Below are positions 1 to 5,608 of a stretch of DNA of 5,608 nucleotides, piece after piece. Position 1 is the stretch's first letter; each line of letters begins with the position of its first letter. This stretch comes from an uncultured Candidatus Altimarinota bacterium (GTDB lineage Bacteria > Patescibacteriota > Gracilibacteria > BD1-5 > UBA6164), in contig CALHAQ010000101.1 in assembly GCA_937931775.1 (NCBI GenBank), positions 1-5,608 of the forward strand, written 5' to 3'. Both the position numbers and the translations under genes were made by a program. The notes under the pieces are model-generated. The model saw only the letters and a program-made list of their open reading frames with translations. It ran no database searches and was not told the origin of the DNA.

Positions 1-89
1 TTAGCTGATTGGATATTATGCTCAGTATAGGCAAAAGAAGTCGAAATTAAAAGAAATAAAATAAGAACAGTTCAAATTATTTTTTTCAT
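1..89 (-). CDS. N-terminus of a secreted or lipid-anchored protein (partial, signal peptide only)
   Basis: Only the first 29 codons are inside the window; the gene continues past the left edge. With TGA = Gly the reading is a typical signal peptide. A short basic start (MKKIIG) is followed by a hydrophobic core of about 10 residues (TVLILFLLIS) and a signal-peptidase-I-like site TSFA-Y after residue 20. Residue 6 is encoded by TGA, so the standard code would end the protein after five residues. The start is preceded by ATT, as at most other starts here, with no Shine-Dalgarno motif. It lies 66 nt downstream of the truncated Pol I gene on the same strand and could be co-transcribed with it; I found no convincing promoter or terminator in that gap. 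The mature protein begins near the window edge, so its function cannot be named. Export to or across the membrane is inferred from the signal peptide alone. Confidence 0.7.
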
Positions 90-155
90 AATATTATTTT
101 AATAGTGTAATATATCTTAATAACGACATAAGGTATAAAAAGTGACAATAAAAGT

Positions 156-1451
156 TTATAGTCCCAATTGCATTTGTCAAAGTTTCTCATTTGTAGCTCA
201 CTTATTCTCCTCACTACTCTTGATAAAATGTTCTAGAATCTGAAGGTCATATTTAAAATTATGTGCTACAAGCTTGATTTCACTTTCAAGAAGATTTTTG
301 ACAAAATTTTTCAAAATACTACTCTCAACTTTTGGTCATCTATGAAGTAGGTTAATGTAATAAATATTTTCTTCATCTAATAAAATAGATATCCCTACAA
401 GTTTTGCTGCTCTCACATTTAAACTTGTTGTTTCCGTATCAAAAACTACGAGCTTAGAATGGTATATTTTCTTTTCTAAATCCTCCAGTCATTGTTGGTC
501 TCAAATAATTTGGACTTTTTTTCAACTACTTTCCCAGTTTTCCTTCTTGATTTCATCAGCTTTTAAAAGTGAAAAGAATTCTAAGTTTTTGAAAAATTCA
601 ATAAGTTCAGGAGTTTCGATTTCATCTTTATGAAACTCATAATCATCTAAATCAAAATCTGAAAGATCCATATCGCAATCAAGTGTTGCTAGTTTTTGTG
701 AGAGAAATGCTAACTGTTTTCCTTCAATAAATTTCTCAAGTGCTTTTCACTTTAATACTTTCTGAGATTCCTCCGATATAGAATCATAACTCAAATCAAT
801 AGAATCAACTATTTCGTATATTTTCTCCAAACTTCAAAACTCATTCAAGAGAATTTGCGCTTTTTTAGGTCCTATTCATGAAATACCAGGAATATTATCG
901 CTACTATCTCCGCAAATTGCTAAATAATCCCTCACGCAAGATGCTGAAACACCAAATTTCTCAAAAGTTTCATCTGGACCAGAGATTTTTTTTCGTTGAG
1001 TGTCATAAATTTTTACTTGTTCATTGACAAGGGCATATAAATCCTTATCTCATGACAATATATATATTTCATTCTCTGATTGTTTTGCAAGTCGAACTGC
1101 TAGAGTTCAGATGACATCATCAGCTTCAAAACCAGGGATTTCTATAATATCTATTTGCATTCTTGCTATCATTTCCTCAATATCTCCTATTTGACTTCTG
1201 AGAGAGTCTGGCATTCTTTCCCTTGTAGCTTTATATTCACTATAGAGTTTATGTCTAAAATTTTCTCATTTTGCATCTTTTATAAATACAATATAGTCAG
1301 GATTTTCTTTAATAAGCTGTCACACGAAAAATTTTGCCATTCAGAAAGTAGCATTTACTATCCTTCAGTCCTTCGTACTAAATTCTGGAAGAGCAAAAAA
1401 CATACGATAAATAAATGAGTTTCCGTCTATAAGGTATATTTTTTTAGACAT
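156..1451 (-). CDS. DNA polymerase I-like 5' nuclease with a truncated 3'-5' exonuclease domain, no polymerase domain
   Basis: This 431-residue protein (TGA = Gly, 15 in-frame TGAs) matches the N-terminal part of bacterial DNA polymerase I. The 5'-3' exonuclease/flap nuclease domain spans about residues 1-295. It keeps the metal-binding acids: D9 (LIDGNS), D59 (KDAKG), E109/D111/D112 (FEADDVIG), D135/D137 (SGDKD) and D182/D185 (GDSSDNIPG). A helix-hairpin-helix GIGPKKAQ follows at about 192-199. A DnaQ-like 3'-5' exonuclease domain starts near 312, with motif I DTETTSL (338-344) and motif II AHNFKYD (396-402). The protein then stops at a TAA, about 30 residues after motif II. The third exonuclease motif and the whole polymerase domain are absent, against about 900 residues for a full Pol I. 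The nuclease should act on RNA primers and flaps during Okazaki-fragment maturation and repair; proofreading is unlikely. The start ATG lies 5 nt after the kinase stop, which suggests one operon. No continuation is visible downstream, where another gene begins. This could be a split polA or an eroded one. Confidence 0.9.
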
Positions 1452-1456
1452 AATAA

Positions 1457-2410
1457 TTAGTTCTGTTTATATAAATCTATCTCCACATCAAAATTAATTT
1501 TCATATCCTCCATAATAGAGCCTAGTGAAAAGTGATGCTGCTGAGAGCCAGGAGAAATAATACTATATGAAGCAAGGAGTGTTCATAACTGAGCACATAA
1601 TTTCATTTCAAATCATAGTTTCATTCCAAATATAAATGCAGCTCTATAAGCATCTCAGCAACCTGTAGTATCAACTATATCAGGTACGCTAATAACAGGA
1701 ATATGGATTATTTCACCATTATGAAATATTTGTGATCACTCTGCACCATATGTTACAATAAGTGTTTCAAAAGAACTAATAAGATTTTCTTCACTCATTG
1801 AGCTTCGTGCCTGTAAATCTTTATATTCATAGTGATTTACAATCAAAATATCACCATAACTTAAAAATTCTCTGAGCTGATCTTGGTTCATTTGAGATAT
1901 TTGTTGAGCAGGATCAAGAATAAGCTTTACATTTCAGGATTGGAGCTGCTTAGCATGACTTAACATAGTAAAGATATCATTTGCAGAAACAATTGCAAAA
2001 GCAATAGACTCTTTTACAAAACTCAGTTTTGATTCTCCAGCGTATTTCATTGCTCATGGATGAAATACTGTAAATCTATTGTCATCAGAATCAGAAATAA
2101 TAATAGAGTTTGCACTATGACAATATAATTGTTTATGTACATAATTTAGATTTACTTTTTTCTTAATAGAGTCAGAGAATATATAATCATCCCCTATCGA
2201 AGTTAATAAGATTGGAAATTCTCAAAGCAAACCAAGATTATATGCAATATTTGCTCATGTACCACCATGATTTTTTTCGAATGTTGAACTCAAAAGAGAC
2301 ATATTCAAGGCAGAACTTATGTCATGAGATTCAAATTCTTTTTTTAAGCTTCACTCAAAATGGAGCAAAGTATCATAAGCGCAAGAACCACTAACTAATA
2401 TATGTTTCAT
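1457..2410 (-). CDS. PfkB-family carbohydrate/nucleoside kinase (ribokinase/adenosine-kinase-like)
   Basis: A 317-residue, full-length PfkB-superfamily kinase that transfers the ATP gamma-phosphate to a sugar or nucleoside hydroxyl in the cytoplasm. Visible motifs are the N-terminal strand HILVSGSCAYD, the substrate-lid region HGGTGANIAYNLGLLG (48-63, PfkB signature 1 region), the NxxE-type segment NHYEYKDL (192-199), VTYGAEGS (219-226, nucleotide-binding loop) and DTTGCGDAYRAAF (247-259, signature 2). In signature 2, D253 is the expected catalytic base and the loop forms the anion hole; one of its glycines is encoded by TGA. The usual DTxGAGD is DTTGCGD here, a mild substitution. Nine in-frame TGAs are present. 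The substrate cannot be fixed from sequence. The lid resembles adenosine-kinase-like members common in Patescibacteria, but ribose or other sugars remain possible. It is the first gene of a minus-strand operon with the Pol I-like nuclease 5 nt downstream, and is divergent from the oxidoreductase gene. Confidence 0.88.
2359..2375. repeat. 17-bp direct repeat, copy 1 (inside the kinase gene)
   Basis: The plus-strand 17-mer AATGGAGCAAAGTATCA occurs here and again at 2918-2934 in the same orientation. This copy lies antisense within the first codons of the kinase gene. The identity is exact and ends abruptly on both sides. No function is evident. Confidence 0.5.
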
Positions 2411-2434
2411 ATTTTTTTTTATTTATATAGCTTC

Positions 2435-2462
2435 ATACTACAAAAATAATTACTATTGTCGA
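2435..2462 (-). promoter_or_regulatory. Candidate sigma-70-type promoter for the kinase operon
   Basis: Read on the minus strand, a -35-like TCGACA (2462-2457, 5 of 6 to consensus) is followed after 16 nt by a -10-like TAGTAT (2440-2435, 4 of 6). Transcription would start near 2428, about 18 nt before the kinase ATG. The leader is A-rich (nine consecutive A) and has no Shine-Dalgarno motif. In AT-rich DNA such matches arise easily, so this is a suggestion supported mainly by its position between divergent genes. Confidence 0.35.
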
Positions 2463-2485
2463 AGAAAAGTTTTGATATTTTCTCT

Positions 2486-2514
2486 CTGAAAGTTATCCTT
2501 TATAAATATATAAT
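2486..2514 (+). promoter_or_regulatory. Candidate promoter for the oxidoreductase gene, giving a very short leader
   Basis: A perfect TATAAT -10 element (2509-2514) is preceded at 17 nt by a weak -35 CTGAAA (2486-2491, 4 of 6). The expected transcription start, near 2521, would leave only about 10 nt before the ATG at 2531. The mRNA would be nearly leaderless, with no room for a normal ribosome binding site. The -10 match is exact, but the surrounding DNA is very AT-rich. Confidence 0.4.
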
Positions 2515-2530
2515 TAACTCCGTATAAATT

Positions 2531-3223
2531 ATGGCAATGATGGAAGTCAAACTTGTGAAAAAAGTAGAACTTACACATGATGTGTTTGAGTTACACTATA
2601 AGCTTCCTGAAATAAAGGAAATGAAGGCAGGTCAGTTTATTACTTTTATTCTTCCTGGTGTATGAGGAAGATCTTATTCAATTTTAGAGCTCATTTGAGA
2701 TATAGTAGTTTTAATTGTTAAGAGATGGCCAGAACACAATGGAGGAAGATGATGAAGTATAATTTTGTGCGACGCAAAGCTCGAAGATATATTTAAAGCA
2801 GTATGACCAGCAGGGCATTTTGTACTCAGTGAAAGTACTGAAAATAGGCTTTTTCTCTGAACTGGAACAGGGCTTGTTCCTCTTTTTAATATGATTCTCG
2901 AATGACTTAAATCAAAGAATGGAGCAAAGTATCAGCTTGTATTTTGAGTAAGATATATGGAAGATATGTTTTATGTTGAAAAATTTGAAGCGCTTAAGAA
3001 AAAATTTCCAGATACATTCTATTATCATCTCATGACGAGCAGAAGTGAGGAGCAATGAAATATTAAAAAATGATATATTACAGATTTTTTATCTCCTAAG
3101 GTAGTTTCTGAGTACTGAGAATATTATTTATGTGGAGCTCCTGGGATGATAGAGTGATGTCAAGAAAAATTAGCGCAACTTTGAGTAGAGAAGGAAAAAG
3201 TATTTTTTGAGAAATATTCTTAG
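2531..3223 (+). CDS. FAD/NAD(P)H oxidoreductase of the ferredoxin-NADP+ reductase superfamily
   Basis: A 230-residue protein with the two-domain layout of the FNR superfamily. The N-terminal flavin-binding barrel (about 1-100) carries RSYS (47-50), the usual RxYS flavin contact, and GPAGHF (92-97). The C-terminal NAD(P)-binding domain has LFLGTGTGLVP (107-117), the pyrophosphate-binding glycine loop, then YLCGAPGMI (199-207), the CGxPxM segment near the nicotinamide, and an aromatic C-terminus (FFEKYS). Thirteen glycines are TGA-encoded, including G74-G75 (tandem TGA TGA) and G110, the first glycine of the nucleotide loop. There is no C-terminal plant-type [2Fe-2S] domain, so its partner should be a separate ferredoxin, flavodoxin or other acceptor. 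It would move electrons between NAD(P)H and that carrier via FAD; partner and direction cannot be read here. ATG codons in frame at 2537 and 2540 are alternative starts; 2531 was chosen for its ATT-ATG context. Its TAG stop overlaps the stop of the convergent nucleosidase gene. Confidence 0.85.
2918..2934. repeat. 17-bp direct repeat, copy 2 (inside the oxidoreductase gene)
   Basis: Second exact copy of the 17-mer at 2359-2375, here read as sense codons for NGAKYQ in the oxidoreductase. The two proteins are unrelated and read opposite strands of the repeat, so shared ancestry of the coding sequence does not explain it. Chance in AT-rich DNA is still possible. Confidence 0.5.
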
Positions 3224-3903
3224 AGAGTAAACTCCAGTATAGCGACGGCATTATCCATAGCTAATTTGAGATTATCTACATGATCTGTACTAGCTGAGCT
3301 ATCAGCTCCGTCACTTACAGATTTAATAACTATGGCTCTATCAAGATAGTCATAGTTTTTTAAAACAGAAAGAAAACTATATGCTTCCATATCAACTATG
3401 TCAGCGCTATGCACTTCTACAAGTTCAGCTTTTAGATCTTCATTATCAATAAATTGATCTCAAGTAACACAAATACCATTAAGATGAAGAGTAAACTTTT
3501 CTAAATTATAATCTTCACCTATAGCATAATCTGTAAAAATTGGATCTCTGAGATATTTCAACTCATTAATAGCTTCAGGAATATACACGTCATGTTGAAT
3601 GAAAGTATTTGGAATCATTACATCTCCTATTTTTATTTCACTCTGGTTAAGATTTCAGACAATTCAAATATTTATAATTTTTTCAGGTGAATAATTTTCA
3701 CATAAATATGTAGTAGCAAATGCGCAGTGTATTTTTCATACTCCACATAAAAGTAGAACTATATGCTCTTTTTCATCATCACCTCCATCAATATCTCATT
3801 CAAAGATAGTTAAAGCTCCCAATTTTTTAGTTTCTTGAAGCTGTAACTTATCAATTATGATACTAGCTTCTTCTGGCATTGCAGTAACAATAGCTTTTGT
3901 CAT
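3220..3903 (-). CDS. mtnN: 5'-methylthioadenosine/S-adenosylhomocysteine nucleosidase
   Basis: A 227-residue protein of the purine nucleoside phosphorylase/MTA-SAH nucleosidase family (E. coli MtnN has 232). It hydrolyses the N-glycosidic bond of MTA and SAH, releasing adenine and methylthioribose or S-ribosylhomocysteine. This clears inhibitors made by SAM-dependent methylation and polyamine synthesis. Matching motifs are TAMPEE (7-12, containing the expected catalytic Glu), CGVGKIHCAFATT (53-65), INIGIVGNL (77-85), VTGDQFI (146-152), DIVDMEAYSF (168-177, with the ribose-contacting Glu at 173) and KSVSDGADSSAS (194-205, with the catalytic Asp at 198). Glycines at several of these motifs, including VTGDQF and the NIG and VGN positions, are TGA-encoded (five in total). 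The family also includes futalosine hydrolases, but the key residues fit MTA/SAH nucleosidase best. The visible last third is open even in the standard code, so a standard-code reading would report only a 64-residue fragment. It converges with the oxidoreductase gene and shares 4 bp with it. Confidence 0.87.
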
Positions 3904-3940
3904 AATCATTGTTTTATAATTTTAAGTATAGAATATTTGA

Positions 3941-3967
3941 AGTATATTTGTTTTAGCTTATTGTAAA
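3941..3967 (-). promoter_or_regulatory. Weak candidate promoter for the nucleosidase gene
   Basis: On the minus strand TTTACA (3967-3962, 5 of 6 to -35) is followed after 15 nt by TATACT (3946-3941, 5 of 6 to -10). The spacing is shorter than ideal. A second TATACTT lies 16 nt further downstream (3930-3924), giving two identical -10-like heptamers. Either could be the real -10 element. Both are placed correctly upstream of the ATG at 3903, but the region is too AT-rich for certainty. Confidence 0.25.
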
Positions 3968-3976
3968 GGAAAAATA

Positions 3977-4004
3977 TTTACATTTCTCTATTTATTCTTA
4001 GACT
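3977..4004 (+). promoter_or_regulatory. Weak candidate promoter for mraY
   Basis: TTTACA (3977-3982, 5 of 6 to -35) and TAGACT (3999-4004, 4 of 6 to -10) are separated by 16 nt, giving a start near 4011 and a leader of about 29 nt. The leader contains AAAAAGAGAA just upstream of the start, purine-rich but not a clear Shine-Dalgarno sequence. The rest of 3904-4039 holds no gene that I can see. Confidence 0.28.
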
Positions 4005-4039
4005 TCCCGAGATAAATATTTCACGTAAAAAGAGAATCT

Positions 4040-5080
4040 ATGGATGCAAATCTTGTTCAAATATTTGGTTTTTGACTTGCTACTTTCTTAGTCGGTTTCC
4101 TCATAACACCAAGTTACATACGTCTTCTCCAATATGCAAAAATGGGGAAACAAATTCGAGAAAATTGACTTGCAGGAAAAGCATTTGAATTCATGAAACT
4201 CCATGGTAAAAAAGCTGGAACTCCCACTATGTGATGAGCGGTAATAATAGGTACTGTATTTTTTATGGTAATACTCAGTATTATTCTACAAAAAACTGGC
4301 TTTACTAATAATTCACTACTGAATCAAAAAGAAACCTACTTAAGTCTCTTTACATTGTTTGCGGTATGACTTCTCGGTTGAGTAGATGATTGGATGAACA
4401 TAAGATGAATATGAAAGAATAAATGAATTTCAGCAAAATTTAAAATGGCTTGGCTGATTTTGTTTTCATGACTATGAGCATGGTGGTTTTATGACAAACT
4501 TTGATGGTCAGATATTTTACTTTCTATTCCAATGATTCCTGGAATAGAACTTTGAATTTTATTTATTCCACTTTTCATGTTTATCATTATTGCCTCTGCT
4601 AACAGTGTAAATTTTACTGATGGCTTGGATGGCTTAGCTTGATGACTACTACTGTTTACTTACTGAGTATATGGTTTCATAACTTATGATCAGTGACTCT
4701 TTCTTCTATCTACCCTTTGCGTAAGTATATGCTGAGCACTTGTAGCATTTCTATGGTTTAATATTAAACCTGCTAAATTTTTTATGTGAGACGTTTGATC
4801 TCTAGCTCTTGGTGCAAATCTCTGACTTATGGCACTTCTTACTAACACAGTAGTAATACTCATTATTGTATGAATGATATTCATACTCGAGACTCTTTCA
4901 GTAATTATCCAGCTTACAAGTAAGAAATTTAGAAAAGGAAAAAAGGTTTTCAAGATAGCACCTTTTCACCATCATCTTGAAGCATGCTGATGGTCTGAAG
5001 AAACAGTAGTATTTAGACTATGGCTTGTTGGGATGATTCTATCAGTAGTTGGGATGATATTTTATATTATCACCAAATAA
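4040..5080 (+). CDS. mraY: Phospho-N-acetylmuramoyl-pentapeptide transferase (lipid I synthase)
   Basis: A 346-residue polytopic membrane enzyme (about ten hydrophobic helices by eye; E. coli MraY has 360). It moves phospho-MurNAc-pentapeptide from UDP to undecaprenyl phosphate on the cytoplasmic face, forming lipid I, the first membrane step of peptidoglycan synthesis. All hallmark motifs are present: KQIRENG (37-43), GTPTMGG (60-66), GGVDDW (113-118, with the Asp pair D116/D117), NSVNFTDGLDGLAGG (188-202), NIKPAKFFMGDVGSLALG (241-258, with D251) and the histidine motif APFHHHLEACGW (307-318). It has 23 in-frame TGAs, including tandem TGA TGA at G65-G66 and G201-G202, the strongest proof of TGA = Gly in the window. 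Between IREN and GTPTMGG there are several more residues than in E. coli, a difference I recall from other Patescibacteria. The ATG has no clear Shine-Dalgarno site. No other mur genes are adjacent, so it lies outside a dcw-type cluster here. The RNHCP gene follows after 8 nt. Confidence 0.97.
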
Positions 5081-5088
5081 ATTTCATT

Positions 5089-5385
5089 ATGTGATTTATA
5101 ATGAAAAATGAAGAGTTTACATGTGAAAATTGTAAACAGAAAGTATCAAAACATCCTAGTGGAAGTGCGAGAAATCATTGCCCATTTTGTCTATATTCAA
5201 AACATCTTGACCTGGATTTTCCAGGAGATAGATTGAGTACATGTTATGGTAAAATGAAGCCAGTATGAAAGGATCAAAAAAAGAATAAAGGCTGGATGAT
5301 ATCCCATGAATGCCAAACTTGTCATAAAAAAATCCTCAACAAAGTTGCTGAGGATGATGATATGTCAGTGTTTTGAAGACTCTAA
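5089..5385 (+). CDS. RNHCP-domain zinc-ribbon-like protein
   Basis: A 98-residue protein named for its diagnostic motif RNHCP (28-32 with this start). The family (RNHCP domain, function unknown) is recognised by FTCENC near the start, RNHCPFCLYSKHLD, PGDR (45-48), a single Cys in STCYGKMKPVG, WMISHECQTC, and an acidic tail with N and DD. Cysteine pairs C12/C15, C31/C34 and C75/C78 plus C52 could bind zinc and suggest a nucleic-acid- or RNA-associated role, but that is inference. The start is uncertain. ATG at 5089 is followed at once by TGA, read here as Gly (MGFIMKNEEF), and has the ATT-ATG context of other starts in the window. An in-frame ATG at 5101 would give 94 residues. A standard-code caller would be forced to 5101. 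It lies 8 nt after mraY on the same strand, so co-transcription is likely, and it ends 11 nt before the end of the convergent transporter gene. Confidence 0.88.
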
Positions 5386-5396
5386 AAGTTACACAT

Positions 5397-5608
5397 TTAC
5401 CAATTAAGTGGATTAAAGTTTGTTTTTGAATCATAGTAATCTTCATTCTCTTCTTTTTTAAGCTTTCATACTATAAAGTAAGTTATAGGGGTGAATCATA
5501 CTTCTACGAGTACTTTAAATATATAGTTTGATAAAATAATGACTATGAGTACATCAGTTGGAAACACTCAATAAAAAGCAATAAATACAAAAAGCATTGT
5601 ATCAAGTC
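5397..5608 (-). CDS. yhhQ: C-terminus of a queuosine-precursor/VUT-family transporter (YhhQ, COG1738), partial
   Basis: The last 69 codons plus TAA are in the window; the gene begins beyond the right edge. The visible part starts LDTMLFVFIAFYGVFP, a membrane helix, then a second helix LIVIILSNYIFKVLVEVGF running into TPITYFIVGKLKKEE. It ends in the hydrophilic tail DYYDSKTNFNPLNW. The TPxTYxxVxxLKKxE stretch and the (Y/F)D...T.(F/Y)NP ending are typical of the VUT/YhhQ family (DUF165), integral membrane proteins. The E. coli member imports queuosine precursors such as preQ0 or preQ1 for tRNA wobble modification. Three glycines are TGA-encoded. Import of a queuosine precursor would fit a genome that lacks de novo synthesis, but the substrate is not proven by these residues. 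No terminator hairpin fits in the 11-nt gap to the convergent RNHCP gene. Confidence 0.8.

Larger units (their letters stand above)
2411..2530. other. Divergent intergenic region between kinase and oxidoreductase genes
   Basis: These 120 nt are very AT-rich and contain no ORF that I can support. They hold the two back-to-back promoter candidates listed separately, whose predicted transcription starts lie near 2428 (minus) and 2521 (plus). I see no convincing operator palindrome or riboswitch-like fold. Confidence 0.6.

Noticed and set aside
90..155. Frameshifted remainder of the Pol I polymerase domain or a terminator
   Set aside because: The other minus-strand frames through this gap give no Pol I motifs and the next gene begins at 89; no GC-rich hairpin followed by a T-tract is visible.
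1155..1418. Plus-strand open frame of 87 codons
   Set aside because: It lies wholly antisense to the conserved 5' nuclease domain, its product resembles nothing recognisable, and it is open only because the opposite strand is a real gene.
2212..2394. Plus-strand open frame of 60 codons
   Set aside because: Antisense shadow of the N-terminal part of the PfkB kinase, which has clear family motifs in the other strand.
3220..3414. A separate 64-residue minus-strand protein
   Set aside because: It is only the last part of the nucleosidase, separated from the rest by a TGA that encodes the Gly of VTGDQF when code 25 is applied.
3904..4039. Riboswitch or small RNA upstream of mraY/nucleosidase
   Set aside because: The region is AT-rich without stable paired segments or recognisable aptamer motifs; only weak promoter-like words and the duplicated AAGTATA are present.
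4690..4953. Minus-strand open frame of 87 codons
   Set aside because: Antisense to the catalytic core of mraY; no family resemblance of its own.
1..5608. Region of decaying pseudogenes full of premature stops
   Set aside because: The interruptions are almost all TGA, they fall at family glycines, reading frames are otherwise intact and catalytic residues are kept, so recoding explains the data. The Pol I truncation ends at TAA and is a separate matter.
1..5608. UGA as tryptophan (code 4) or as selenocysteine
   Set aside because: TGA falls on conserved glycines such as GTPTMGG, while TGG still encodes the Trp residues; TGA is far too frequent for selenocysteine and no SECIS-like hairpins were noticed.

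Overview
The window reads sensibly only if UGA is decoded as glycine (translation table 25). With the standard code every gene is broken by TGA codons. With TGA = Gly, eight tightly packed protein genes appear, and about 70 in-frame TGAs fall largely where the families carry glycine. Two examples are the GTPTMGG and LDGLAGG motifs of MraY. The seven visible stops are six TAA and one TAG, with no TGA. This code is known from the Patescibacteria/CPR lineages Gracilibacteria (GN02/BD1-5) and Absconditabacteria (SR1), so the DNA most likely comes from one of these small, probably host- or partner-dependent bacteria. The low G+C, short intergenic gaps and apparent lack of Shine-Dalgarno sites agree. 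I cannot decide between the two lineages from this window.

Left block, minus strand (1-2410). A PfkB-family sugar/nucleoside kinase is followed after 5 nt by a DNA polymerase I-like protein. This second protein has a complete 5' nuclease domain but stops inside the 3'-5' exonuclease domain and has no polymerase domain. Then comes the first 29 codons of a gene with a signal peptide, which leaves the window at the left edge.

Middle block (2411-3903). A divergent promoter region separates the kinase from a plus-strand FAD/NAD(P)H oxidoreductase of the ferredoxin-NADP+ reductase superfamily. That gene converges on a minus-strand MTA/SAH nucleosidase, and the two stop codons share bases in the tetranucleotide TTAG.

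Right block (3904-5608). After a second divergent intergenic region comes mraY, the lipid I synthase of peptidoglycan synthesis. It is followed after 8 nt by a small zinc-ribbon-like RNHCP-domain protein. Facing it is the 3' end of a queuosine-precursor/VUT-family (YhhQ, COG1738) membrane transporter, which leaves the window at the right edge.

The genes do not form one pathway. They are housekeeping and salvage functions: nucleic-acid repair, nucleoside/sugar phosphorylation, recycling of methylation by-products, redox, cell wall and queuosine-precursor uptake. I see no RNA gene, mobile element or CRISPR array. The points most worth a second look are the genetic code, the truncated Pol I and the uniform ATT-ATG start context.
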